A program made the translations under genes and the position numbers. The notes beneath the pieces are model-generated. The model had not been told where the DNA came from. It made no database searches and saw only the letters and a program-made list of their open reading frames with translations. DNA of 64,000 bases, from NCBI GenBank assembly GCA_030267565.1, contig BRXU01000037.1:717001-781000 (forward strand), read 5' to 3'. This document shows positions 12,587-23,332 of the stretch, in pieces (position 1 is the stretch's first letter; each line of letters opens with the position of its first letter). The stretch is from Pleodorina starrii (Eukaryota; Chlorophyta; Chlorophyceae; Chlamydomonadales; Volvocaceae).

Positions 12587-12598
12587 GCTTCCATCTTA
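12587..12598. repeat. Target-site duplication, 3' side of LINE-A copy 1
   Basis: GCTTCCATCTTA lies directly against the ATA-rich tail of the element. An identical 12-mer lies at 19733-19744 against its 5' end. Confidence 0.85.
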
Positions 12599-12739
12599 AT
12601 AATAATAATAATAATAATAGTACGCCCGACCGGAGGCCGAGGCGTGGGTTAAGGGAGCAGAGGAGGTGGGGTGACGGGTTTCCCCGGTCCCAGTCCTCCC
12701 CCGCCACCGCGGTGGGGGTTGAGAACGAGTATGTGTTGG

Positions 12740-15700
12740 TTATGTGCCCGTCTGCTGTTGCGTCTCGTGCGGGGAGCGTTCCATTTGCCGCCGGGTGATC
12801 ACAATCTTATTGAGCGCCCGAACAGCGTGATCGTGGAGTTCGTTGCAGCATGTTTTGGCCGCTTCACTGCCCGCCCCTAGGGTGCGGAGAAGGGGGCGTA
12901 AGTCTTTTCGGATGGTACCGGCGAAGCCTAGGCTGATGGCCTCCTGTGCTGTGTAACAGACCTTCCACCCCTCCTTTGTGAGGAGCCGGGCTAGCTCGGA
13001 GTGTTGGACGGCTTTGTCATGTTGTTTCTGCTTGTGGTTGGTGTCGGCCGTGTATCCTATTTCGAGGATATGCACGGTGTGTTGACTAGGGTCCGGGGGC
13101 CCCATGTATCCGATCTCTTGTGCCTCGTGGAGAGGGATGCTAGGGATGAGGAGTAGATCGGGGCGCATTTTGAGCCGTTCTCCCTCCGGGGTGTTTGGGA
13201 GCAGCCACTGAGGTAATCTCGTGCCTGCTACATAGTCCGGCCGGTCATCTGCGGGGCAGGCGTCCATGACCGTGTAGCAGCCCCCGTTGATTCCCCGAGC
13301 GAGCGTACTGGTGATGGTTTGAACCGCCTGATTGTGCCGAAGAATGTATAGAGCGCGCATCCGTGGGTGGCGGCAGCCACCCAGGATATGCCCCCCGGAG
13401 TCGGGGTTGTGGCACAGGGGGCAGCTTCCTGACGCAACTGGGCCTCCCGGGGCCAATGATTTCCTGAAGCGGTTCGCGAGCTTGGCGTTCCATAGTTGGC
13501 CGTACAGGTAGTCGAAGCACCGTTTGGCGTGCTTGTGTCGGCCTATCTTGCGCTGTAGGGTGCGTGCGCTGGCGTTGATGTCCAGGTCGGGTATGGTATT
13601 GGCAACAAACTTCATGTAATCTGTCTCATTTGTGTAGCCCGAGTGCGTTTCCGGTCGCACTAGGGCTTCGATGCCCCGGTTGAGGTCGTTGGCAAAGTGC
13701 CCAGCATTCTTCTCAGGCCCATGTATCTTCCGTAGCCACCAGTATTGGTTACGTGGGTTATTGTCGGATGTTTCGGTTGTGCTCAGTGCGTCGGGGTCGA
13801 GCTTTGCAAGGCCTCGCGCGGCCCGTACGGCTGCTTTATCTGCTTCTTCGTTGTATTTCACGCCAGTGTGGGCTTTTACTTTAAGTAGGGAAGTTGTTAA
13901 ATTGCATGCTGCTCTCTTTTTAAGAGTAGTGACTATCTGCTCAAGGAGGGCCTTATGTTTGCTGAGCCGGAGTTTCTGTGGGTTATTGATCATCTTTTTT
14001 ATTAGGTAAAGGGCTGCGGCTGAGTCCGTCCAGATGGATAAGTGGGTGTTGTCCTCAGGCGTGCCTCTGCGCATGTAGAGTGCTTGGTGGATGGCACTTA
14101 GTTCACACCTCGTGATGGTTTGGCAGCCATGATGTCCAGCATTTACATCGATGTGGAGCGTCTTATTGGTGAGTGCGTCGACGGCCGCGGCTCCCAGTAT
14201 TTGTCGTTCCTCGTCGCCATCCTTTACCTTTTGAACAGATCCGTCCGTGTAGATTGCGTTCTGGGAGTCGTATCGCAGCGACTGTTTGGCGTGGAATGTC
14301 CGGAAGACGGCCTGTCGCTCAGCAGAGGTGAGGTTGTCGCACGGACGGGAGAGTACCGCCGCCGCGGGTGGCCGGTCGCTCATACTGCGCACCCGTTTCC
14401 GCACCCACTGGGGCGGGTTCCAGGGGTGGGAGGGCTCCATGGGGGTGGCGGTTGCAGCCGGCATGCCAAGAGTCCGACGGAGGCTTTCGGCGTGGGTTCG
14501 ACCAGTTGCGTTGCTGACTAAGAGAAGAGTGAGGCCCATCGGGTAGGGTTGGGGGGTATCTTCAAGGGTTTCGCTGTACAGACTGGCTGTGCCCGTGAAC
14601 GCGTCGATTCTGCCGATCATAGTGACCAGCGGGTGGGTGAGGTAACGGGTATATGGCGCCGTTCGAGCCGTGGGCAGCAGGAGGAGGGTGGCGGTGGGTG
14701 TGCTCTCAGACCGTACTGTCTCGGCCCATCCCAAGGCCCATCTTAGGGCGTGATGCCCCTCCTCCGGCGTAGGCTCGGGGTGGGCGATGGAGAGGCCTGT
14801 GAATGGCTGCGTATATGCATCGTGGTTCGCCCCAAAGAGCTGGTCCTCTGAAAAGCGTGAATAGTATGTATCTACGCAGTCGGCTACATTGAGGGGGGAT
14901 GCAAAGCGTTCGGTTGTGGCGCCGAGCGCGGTCGTGAGGCGCTTCATAAGTGCTTCGGGCAGCCGGCGCTCGTTTGCCGCTTTGACGGGTTGCAGTTTGG
15001 TGCCTCCGCCGTTCCGGTACTGCAGGAGGAGGCGTGCGACGTCTTCCGCAAAGCCGCCCCTGGCGGCGAGTCGGGCATGGTCTTCCGGGCGGTTCTGCTG
15101 CGCGTCTTGGTACCTGTACCACAGGCTGCGGAGCCGACAGACGGAGATTTGGCCTACACAGTTACCTTGGGGGCCGTAGACGAGGGCGAGTCCGATGGTC
15201 TGCAGTCCTTCAGGTATGTCCCCGTCACCCTCCCAGGGTGTTCCGCAGAGGGGGCCGTTGTGTTTGCCGATCTGGATAGTGTAACGCCCTGTGGGGTAGA
15301 TGTCCTTGTCCGGGTTGCCCGGTTGGACGTTGATTTCGACAAACTGTCTGAGAAGGCGCTGCCCTCGGGTCGTGTTTAGGCATTCGGTTTCCCATCGACC
15401 TTGTTGTTGCCTTTCCGTCAGGTGCTTGTCGCGTGTCTCCGCCGCGCGCCCCGGGTCATGTCCGGCTTCCTGAGCGCGTCGATCCCGGAATGCATTGAGC
15501 AGTTCGATCCAGTTATCTTGTTGGGCCAGACGCGTGCCCTCGTCTGTAGTGGGCTCCCAGTCCACTTCGACTAGGCCCACCTGCGGTGGTGTGCCGTTAG
15601 GAGGCGCATGGGGGTGTACCGCCTGGGGGTGGTATCCGTTGGCAGCGTAGAGGGCGAGGGCTCCTTTGGTTACTGCCGTGCGTTCCCAGTCGACCAGGTA

Positions 15701-18700
15701 GTAGGTGCGGTGGGTGCCTTGGCTCGGTGGGTGGATTGTGCGCTGCTTCTTTGGGGTCGGTTGGTCGACGGCGACCCGTTTACGTATTTCTGCGTTGATG
15801 CACGCCACCCTTTCTTGGTCTCCGAAGAGGAATTGCGTGATACTGATTCCATACCGCGCCGGGACCTCCGCAGGCCATGGTTCCTCGCCCAGCAGCATCT
15901 GGAGGAGCCGTTCGGCGGAGCCGACCCTGGTTAGCAGGCCCTTGTGGTGCGGGTGGCGTAGGAGCTCTTCGCAATGTTGGATGGTGAGTGGGGTGTGTCG
16001 GGGGTTCCAGCCGATGGCGTCGGTGTCCACGATGCCCGTTACCGGCTTAAGGTTTTGACGCAGAAGGTATGCTTTGAGGCGGTCACGGTCGGTTAGCCGC
16101 CGTGGCTGGTGTTGCCGGGCGTGACATCGAGGCGTCGAGCGTCGTGTGGTGGGATCTGCCGTCGCGCCCCCGGGCGGCGTCGGTTGGGTCGCCTCGTTGG
16201 CGATTATCACGCCTGGGGGTGTGGGGGCTGTGTCGGCGTGTGCGGTTTGCATGGCTTCGACCGGGTCACGGGGCTTTGGGGCGAGGTACTTTGTTATGCG
16301 TCCGTACGGTATGGGTTTGGGTCCAGCCGTTTCGTCGGTGAGGCCGGTCAGGCCGGGGTTGTCTGGAATGAGCCGCAGCTCGGAGGGTAGAGATGTGGAT
16401 CCGCGGTATCTGGGTGCCCGATCCCGCACGCTGGGGTCAGCATTCATGGCGAGGCTGAGCTGGTTCAGGGCTATCCTATGGCGCGATCCCACGTTCCGGC
16501 CTCCGATTAGTTGCAGCTGATCGGTGGTGATGATGTGCGTGCCCGTGTTCTGATCCCTCAGGGCCCGGAGGTCGAGACCCAGCTCAAGCAGAGGTTGTAC
16601 GCATCGGAAGAGGAGCGCAAGCGCCTTGGGTTCGGCCGCTGGGTTGAGAGATCCGATCAGGTGGGCGAGGCTGCTCATTGTCGTTTCGTATGCTGTCCCT
16701 TTGTCCGTGAGTTCAATCCCCGCCTCCCTCACGAGAGCGAGCTGTTTCAGTGTGGTATAGAATTTGCATTCCCGTTTGAGTTCATGTGCCGGTACGGTGC
16801 CCATGTATCGACTTTGCAGGTGGAGGAGAGCTCTGGTCACCGCTCCGAGACGGCCGTCATCATTGAGGGAGAGGACGAGGGTCTTTGCCGCCCGGACGGC
16901 GTATAAGGTGCGTACGGTGCCAACCCCCAGGCCGAGCCTCGCGGTCGGGTTGAGAATGGCGCGGGTGGGGAAGCCCATCTTGAGTCCGTAGCTGCGTTTG
17001 GCTATGCCCGCGATTTGCGCATCGAAACTGGCAATGTCTTGTGGGGTGTACGCCATGGTGGGCAGGCTGTACGCCACGAAGGGGTGTATGAGGGTTCTGA
17101 TCATGTTGATGCGTTGGTCGGGGGTCGCGAGGGAGCTCTCAATGCCCCGTCCTCGTCTGTCAACTTCGGCGCGCACATAGGCCACTTGTTCTGCCCAGTC
17201 TAGCGTGGGGGTAATGTGTACTCCCAGATACTTGTACGGCTGCGTGGGGGGTGCGTACGGGATAGGCGTGTCGTCTATTCGAATTTGGTTTTTCAGAAGG
17301 CGTTCCAGGGCGGTCTGGTATTTTTGTGTGCCGGGGCCTCTGCTCAGATCCTTGTCCGAGCGCGCGCGGCCATGGAGGATGCCTTGTATCTGGCACTTGC
17401 TCACGTTGACCTTGAGGGCCCCCCACCTCGCATACCGTTCAATTTTTGAGCATTGGAGCCGCAGATCCGATACCGCATTCGTAAGGATAACTAGGTCGTC
17501 AGCGAATGCCCCCGAGCTGAAGTGATGGCGATCGTTTTCTTCCGCCCGGAGGCAGCCATATCGGTACCCCCTGCCGCCGCTGTGCAGCCATCGTAGGAGG
17601 GGTTCCATGTAGATAATGAACAGGACGGGTGACAGCGTGTCTCCCTGGATCGTCCCGCGCTCGATCGCAATGTTTGCAGTGCATCCGTGCTCGGTTCGTA
17701 TGCGTGTCGCGGCGTGCGAGTACAGGTTCGCAACCACCTCGATGAGGTCATCTGGGTAGCCCAGGTCGTACATGATCATAAGCAGTTTATCATGATCGAT
17801 GGTGTTGAACGCGGATGTGAAATCGATATAAAGGAGGAACAGGTCGCGCCCGGTAAGGCCCGTGTCTTCGATAGCGTGCAGCACGTTCTGGATTTGCCGT
17901 TCTGTGTTGCACTGCCGGAGGTACCCTTCCTGGGCCTCGGTAAAGATGTGTGCTTGCTCGCTGTAGGTTACGATGTTTAGCGTGATGTGGCTGGTGTACA
18001 GCTTGTAGAGGGTGTTGGCCAGGGCGATCGGGCGTTTGTTCTTAATAAGAAGTGGGTCTCCTTTCTTGGGGATGAGGACCGTGTCGGATTGTGTCCAGTG
18101 GGGGGGGATTTCGGCTTTGACCCACATTACTGTGATCAGGTGGTGTATTGCGGTCTGGAGGTCGTCTGGAAGGGTTTGGAGGAGTTCATTGGGCAGGCCG
18201 TCCGGCCCGGGGGCTTTGTTGCGGGCGAGGTGGCCTAGGCAGGTGCGAAAGCTGCATGGGTCGAGGATTCCGGGGAGGAGGGACGGGGGCGCACCGTCCC
18301 AGCGTGCAAGGCCTTGTCTGAGTGGGTCAGGGGCCCCAGCCTCTTCCCAGGGGTATTTGCGTGGGGCCTCGCCTGGGAGGTATTTGCCTGTGCGGGGACC
18401 GGAGACTGGCTTGGCTAGGAGGGCGAAGTGTGTGTGTAGCGCGTCGAGAATGCCTTCGGAATCCGTGCACAGGTGCCCGTCCTCGGGGTGGCGTATAGCC
18501 GCGATACCTCGCGGTTGATCGTCAGGCTCCAGGATTTGCCTGTGCGCCTGCTTTGGCTTCTTTGTGAGAAGGCGTTGGAGCCGCCTGCTTGCTCTGCGCA
18601 TGTGCAGTTTGCGCGTCTCATTAACCACCTTTCTGATTTCGTCCCCCTTGCTCCGGATCGCGGTGCGCAGGTCACGGGTTTCAAGGTTGTCCCATGGGTC

Positions 18701-18880
18701 CCCCTGGCCTTGTGTTTGGCGGGTGGTACCAGTTTCAGGTGGGTCGAGGGTCTGATCTGTGGCTTTCGGGACCGGCGTTGCCTCCTGGGGGTGCCGTGAT
18801 GGGGGTTGTTGGGTCGCTTTCGTCGGGTTGGGGGGGGGGCCCCGGCGGGTGCAGTGCTTGCGTGAGGTCGCGTTTCAGTG
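12740..18880 (-). CDS. LINE-A ORF2 main part: RT, linker, RNase H, zinc knuckle, restriction-like endonuclease
   Basis: One open frame of about 2040 codons from the stop near 18883 to TAG-side end at 12740. Residue numbers here count from the GTG at 18628. RT motifs: KRPIALANTLYKLYTSHI (198), YIDFTSAFNTIDHDKLL (267), GTIQGDTLSPVLF (325) and the active site FADD (375). RNase H: IYTDGS (about 1457), RCELSAIHQAL, WTDSAAALY and KAHTGVKYNEEADKAAV (about 1585), giving the expected acidic set. Then CPLCHNPDSGGHILGGC (about 1735), spaced CX2CX7HX4C as in R2-type elements. Then RPDLLL...HILEIGYTAD (1822-1855) with following K and H residues, matching a PD-(D/E)XK restriction-like endonuclease. No stop interrupts this frame, so apart from the upstream frameshift the protein looks intact. 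Confidence 0.92.
14560..15170 (-). other. Putative PCIF1/Dam-like adenine methyltransferase fold in the LINE-A linker
   Basis: Within the linker between RT and RNase H, about residues 1155-1355, the protein reads ERFASPLN, then YYSRFSEDQLFGANHDAY, then GLSIAHPEP followed by a helix-like ALRWALGWAE and a LLLLPTARTAPYTRYL strand. The order and spacing resemble the FASPLN...YxSxF...FG...NPPF...FIPEW pattern of PCIF1-type N6-adenine methyltransferases. The catalytic NPPF position is HPEP here and in LINE-A copy 2, so activity is doubtful. This is an inference from visual comparison. Confidence 0.4.
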
Positions 18881-19732
18881 CTTTGTGTTCATCATGTAAA
18901 CGGGTCAGGCGCCTGCCAATGCCCCGTCGCGCGTGCAGTCTCCCTGAGCGGGGGGGTTTTTGTTGGCAGTGACTTTCGAGGATGCCGAGGCATTGCAGCA
19001 TGAGCGTCCCAAGCTCTTGGCTCAGGGAAGTGACATTCGTGGCTTGCACGGCCTCGTGATTACGCAGGTGGCCAAGGATCATCCGCGCCTGGTCCTTGCC
19101 CGCGGCGCGCTCCATTTGGGTGGAGGCGGCTGTTATGGTCTCGTGCGCGGGGCGGAGAGCGTCCAGCAGGTGGGTAATTGCGCCCGTGAGTGTCGCCTCC
19201 ATCTCCATGCGTGCTTTGCCTTTGCTTTCTTTGAGGATGGGCAGCTGGATGCGGCTCCATGAGCTGGGGTTCAGGTCTGTGGGGGACTGGGCAGCGGGGG
19301 CAGGGAGGAGGCGGAGTCCCGCTAGGGGAAGGAGGGTACACAGCGGTCGGTGGTCGAAGTTGCCTCCGCAATCGTACACTTGTTCGTATGCATTGCCCTC
19401 CTTGGCCACAGCGGCGGTGGTTTGGGGAGCAAGGAGGACGTCGTCGATGCGGCTCAGGTGGGTGTCGAGTCCGAGTTGCGTCTGCGTATAGGTGTATTCT
19501 CGTCGCCTGGTGTCGACTGGTCGTAGGTCGCTGTCCGTTGAGAAGCATCTGTGTGCCCTGTCGTCCGAGTTGCAGATGCCTGTCGACCGGTCACTCGCTT
19601 TGAGCACGGCGTTCCAGTCGCCCGCCATGACCAGGTGTTCACCCTTTGCTTTGGCGTGCACCGAGGCCGCTCGACCATATTCGTATATTCTCTGCCGTGC
19701 GGTGGAGTCGGATGGGCAGTACACCCCTATGA
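18735..19732 (-). pseudogene. LINE-A APE endonuclease segment, 5'-truncated and out of frame with the RT
   Basis: Starts at the element's truncated 5' end and reads LIGVYCPSDSTARQR, HLVMAGDWNAVL, LDTHLSRIDDVLL and NFDHRPLCTLLPL. These are the later blocks of exonuclease-endonuclease-phosphatase (APE) nucleases: the GDWN, the S-R-I-D strand and the final D-H pair. The N-terminal blocks with the catalytic Asn and Glu are missing. The frame ends at 18735 while the RT frame is already open from about 18880. A run of G residues at 18831-18840 within this overlap is the likely place of the one-base shift. Confidence 0.85.
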
Positions 19733-19744
19733 GCTTCCATCTTA
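19733..19744. repeat. Target-site duplication, 5' side of LINE-A copy 1
   Basis: GCTTCCATCTTA, identical to 12587-12598. It marks the 5' end of the inserted, truncated LINE-A. The host sequence resumes at 19745, 77 bp before the ankyrin-like gene. Confidence 0.85.
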
Positions 19745-19820
19745 CACTTTCGGCATTATGCTATCGCATACAGGCGCAGGAATTCTCGAGCGTACGTGTG
19801 ACTGATATAGGGGCAAAAGA

Positions 19821-21884
19821 ATGTCTCAGCCGGTCACTCTGCGTACACCAGACGGCTCGAGCATTTGGCTGCCGGGCATCGTGGCGTGCATTGCGCACCA
19901 TCTGCCAGCTAACGAAGTGGCAAGTACATTGCGACTGCTAGACAAGTCGACATCTCAGCAGTTCGCAACTCACAAGACCTTGCGGCTCTCGCTTCCGTCA
20001 CCATTCCACGTGTTCTGGAAGCGCTGGGGTCGCCCGGGCGCTTTTCGCGCGTTGTCTCACAAGCAGCGGCTGCTGCTGCTGTGCCTGACGGCGGCAAGCG
20101 GCAGCGTCGCCAACCTGGAGGTTGCCCTGGCCAGTGCGGGTCTTGATCTTCGGTGCGAGCTGCTCGAGGCCGCCGCAGCCGCGGGCCAGCTCGACATGTG
20201 CAAGGTGCTGCGTGCGCGCGGCTGCCTCTGGGGTGATGCTCTGTCAGCCGCGGCGAAGGCCGGCCACCGGCACCGTGTGCGAGTGGATGTTGGCCAGCGG
20301 CTGCCCCTTCGTATGGTACGTCGTTTGCAGTGCTTGCTGGAGCGGGCGGGAGGACCTTACGCAGTGGCTGCTGACGGAATTACTAGGCCGTCCCGACGAC
20401 GGTCCCGGTCCGTATGGTCTCTGCTGGTCATTGTTGGAGGCCGCGGCGGGGTACTTGAGCCTGGCGGCGCTGCAGCGGCTGTGGCAGGAGCTCATGGCAG
20501 GGTGCCACGGCCGTGAACTGCAGCAGCCGCTTGAGCAGCTCAGTCAGGAGATGGGGGTGCCCTTCCTGGTGGCCGCGGCCGGCAGCACCACGCCCGATTG
20601 GCATGCCAAAGTGGAGTGGCTGGAGGGGCTGGGCTTCCCCCGCATGGCTTGGGCATGCAAGTCCGCTCTTCAGGCTGGTAACGGCGATGCAGCGGTGGCG
20701 CATCTGCAGTGGCTGCGCGGCCGGGGCTACCCCATCGATGCGAAGGTGGCGGAGGCTGCGGTCGATCTCGGCAATCTTGCCGCCCTGCGTTTCCTGGTGG
20801 AGCAAGTGGGGATGCAGCCCACCGGCCATCGGATCGACGTGACGGAAGCAGCCGCCCACGGGCACATGGCCGTACTGCAGTACCTGCACGCCAGCGGCTT
20901 GCCCTTCAACACCCGTTCTGCTGCAAAAGGGGCGGCCCGGGCGGGTCACCTGCCGCTGGTGGAGTGGGCGGTGGAGGACCTGGGCGTCACACCAGCTGAC
21001 GGCGAAGATAGCTTGCTCGACCACACGGAGGCGAGCGGCAACCTTGAGCTGATGGCCTGGCTTCACGTCCGCGGCTGGGCCTTGGACCCCAGTGCCATCC
21101 CCAACGGTGCCAAGAGCGGCTGTGAAGAGGCGCTGGAGTGGCTGGTGGAGCGGGGCTGCCCCTTCCCGGTGGGTGTCACCGTCCTTTTGTCACCACATGT
21201 ACGATGCGCTCCATGTGGCCCACCAGTTGTGGCCCACCGGTGGTTCATTTTGCATGCGCTGTGCCCAGCCAGGTCACTCGGCTGGTCCATTGGACGTGTG
21301 TGCCGGGCCACCATGTGTCGTACGTCCGTCGAGCTGCACGAGGCGTTATTCATGGCGTCGATGCCGTATTCAGATTCGCATGTGCACCTTCCGGGATAAG
21401 AGTCATTGTCTGCCAAGCTGCCAAAGTGCGGCGCCGGGAAACTTCACTGCCCGGGAGCTAGGCTGTGAGGTTGCATGGGGGTTGCACTACCCCTTACTTC
21501 CCAACACCCGTCCCTGCATTGATGTGTGTATGTACGGCAATCATGTATGTTCCTTGGCGGCCCCAGCTCGATGGCGGCGCCTACCTTGGAGCCGCCCTCA
21601 ACGGTGATCTGGCGATGCTCCGCTGCCTGCACCGGCTAGGCTGCCCCTGGGGGCCGCCGGGGAAGCTGCTGGCGGACTGCATCCTCAACGTGGTCTCCGT
21701 CGCCGTGTTGCAGTGCCTGCTGGACTTGGGGTGCCCCGAAATGGACTGGGATGCTGCGGTCAAGTTGATGGAGGACAGGGCGCTAATGGCACCCTGGGAG
21801 CTCGAGGAGCGCCACACGGTGCTGTTGGCATGGCTGGGCGAGCAGCGGCGGCGGCGGCAGTCGCCTGGGGCCCAAGGGGTCTAG
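19821..21884 (+). CDS. Ankyrin-like repeat protein of the green-algal CPW type, one intron, one frameshift
   Basis: Starts MSQPVTL at 19821. It begins with an F-box-like helical region (WLPGIVACIAHHLP...VASTLRLLDKST), then degenerate ankyrin-like units such as LLEAAAAAGQLDMCKVLRARGC, VCEWMLASGCPF, AAAHGHMAVLQYLHASGLPF and MLRCLHRLGCPWG. Exon 1 ends at 21168 (CCG|GTGGGT) and exon 2 starts at 21567 (CCCCAG|CTCGAT); both are phase 0 and the 398-bp intron interrupts one repeat. Around 20265-20280 the frame shifts by one base: KAGHR continues as VCEWMLASGC only in the next frame. Without that shift the product is about 550 residues. The shift may be a sequencing error or a disabling mutation. Such proteins are numerous in Chlamydomonas relatives and are thought to bind proteins; no specific role can be given. 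Confidence 0.72.
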
Positions 21885-23332
21885 CTCGCGGCAGCAACAA
21901 ACAGCGGCGGCAGACTTGCCTTGTAGGGCGGGGCGTATGTGGGTTGGGTGTGGCTTACCGTGTTGTCTGGTGCCGGGGGTCGGTAGGGTTGCCACACAGT
22001 CACCCACCCTGTCATGATGATCGGTGTGTGGTGTGTGTTGGGGGGGAGGGTGTGTGTGTGGGATTCTGGAGTGAGAGCCGTCCGTAGTCTGATGGCGGGG
22101 CGGGGGCAGACATTGGGTGCCACCGGGGGGCGACTCATCCCATCTGGATACGCTGTTCTGCATTAGAGACAGCATAGCAGGGCCCTCGTCTAGAGAGGCA
22201 GCCGAGTGCTGCAAGGCATGGCAACTGCAGTCGGGGGGCTGCATTACCGCATTACTACAGCCGTCATGCATAATATAAAAATACCGCATACGCATAGTCA
22301 GATTGCTCATTATGATGCGTACAACATCAAGGGCGGGCCCAGTCATATCGATGAAATGATGCGTGAGGCTAGCCCAGCCAACCCCGGCTGGGTGCGTGAG
22401 AGAACCCCGGCTGACCGACCGGGCGTCCCCTGCAGTTCCCAGGCATGCTGTTGGTTTACCGTGGCTGCATGACAGCTGCATCTGTGATTCCGGCTGATTC
22501 CGGCAGCGTGGTTCCCACGGGTGCTTCATGCTCACTCATAATGGCTGCGACCCCGAGGGTGGTGGCATCGTAAATCATATGTGGGCCGCCGGCTGCTGGC
22601 CTGCTGGTTGATGTCACCGCCGCGGGCCGCAAGGGGCTGCAGGTGCACTGCCGCCGTCCGCAGTGAGAACGAGCCGATCATAAACCGTTTCAACCGGGGA
22701 CCTTTTGGCGAATTGTGAGACCCTGGGCCCCCGGCTCGAATGGGTAGTTGTTTGGGTATTGGATCACGCACCCTCCAATTATGCAACATTCACACGCAGA
22801 GTGGACCCTAATGGATCACCTGAGCAAAATGCTGAGGCCGTCGTTGGGCTCTGCGCAGTGTTCCGGGAATTGTTTTAGGGATTATTTTCACAGTTCCCAG
22901 TGGGCACTGCGGCCGTTCGAGTCAGTGCCCACCTCCAAAATGTTTTGGAGGTGGGGCTGCACCCCCGAACCCCCCAACAACCAATAAAAACTGGATGCCC
23001 GTACACTTCCTTGCAACACCTTTGCGTGCTTTGCCGCATTCGCCGACTCTTTAAGGGCAGTCTTCCCTGTGCTTCACCACTTCCCCAAACCTTCTCGACA
23101 CTTGCTGCAAGGTACCCCCGGGTCATTTGCCACTCCGTGCCACCGCCAACGCACACGCTTAAAGCCTCCGTGAACCCCTCAGACACCCGTCATCCGACAC
23201 AAGTACAAGTGTTCAAAGAGTTTCTGCACCGCTGTGAAACGATGCGACTGCGTGGGTCGTATGTACAGTCTATACACGTCTTATGTACAGAGACATATCT
23301 CCAGTTGGTGCTGCTGAACGTCCTGGCAAAGA
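21885..23332. other. No gene recognised between the ankyrin-like gene and the hAT remnant
   Basis: Presumed 3' UTR and flanking DNA of the ankyrin-like gene. No frame with a recognisable domain. It contains paired hairpins at 22901-22955, and may include a non-autonomous transposon, but no clear terminal repeats were found. Confidence 0.4.
22901..22955. repeat. Two overlapping inverted repeats
   Basis: TGGGCACTG (22901-22909) pairs perfectly with CAGTGCCCA (22923-22931). CCCACCTCCAAAA (22928-22940) pairs perfectly with TTTTGGAGGTGGG (22943-22955) around a 2-nt centre. The two stems share four bases and so exclude each other. Confidence 0.85.

Larger units (their letters stand above)
12599..19732 (-). 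mobile_element. LINE-A copy 1, Dualen/RandI-like non-LTR retrotransposon, 5'-truncated
   Basis: A 7.1-kb element on the minus strand. From 5' to 3' it carries an APE endonuclease lacking its first part, a reverse transcriptase, a ~1000-residue linker, RNase H, a Cys-Cys-His-Cys knuckle, a restriction-like endonuclease, a 141-bp 3' UTR and a (TTA)n tail at 12599-12620. It is flanked by a perfect 12-bp duplication (12587-12598 and 19733-19744), which fixes both ends and indicates target-primed insertion. The combination of APE and restriction-like endonucleases in one element is the defining property of the Dualen (RandI) clade described from Chlamydomonas. A one-base frameshift separates the APE frame from the rest. 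Two more copies lie at 34257-39790 and from 63195. Confidence 0.92.

Noticed and set aside
14560..15170. Calling an active methyltransferase
   Set aside because: The catalytic NPPF-type motif is HPEP in both copies and the similarity was judged by eye only.
13671..18238. Many plus-strand frames of 60-170 codons opposite LINE-A
   Set aside because: They are antisense shadows of the intact ORF2; the same shadows occur on the minus strand of copy 2.
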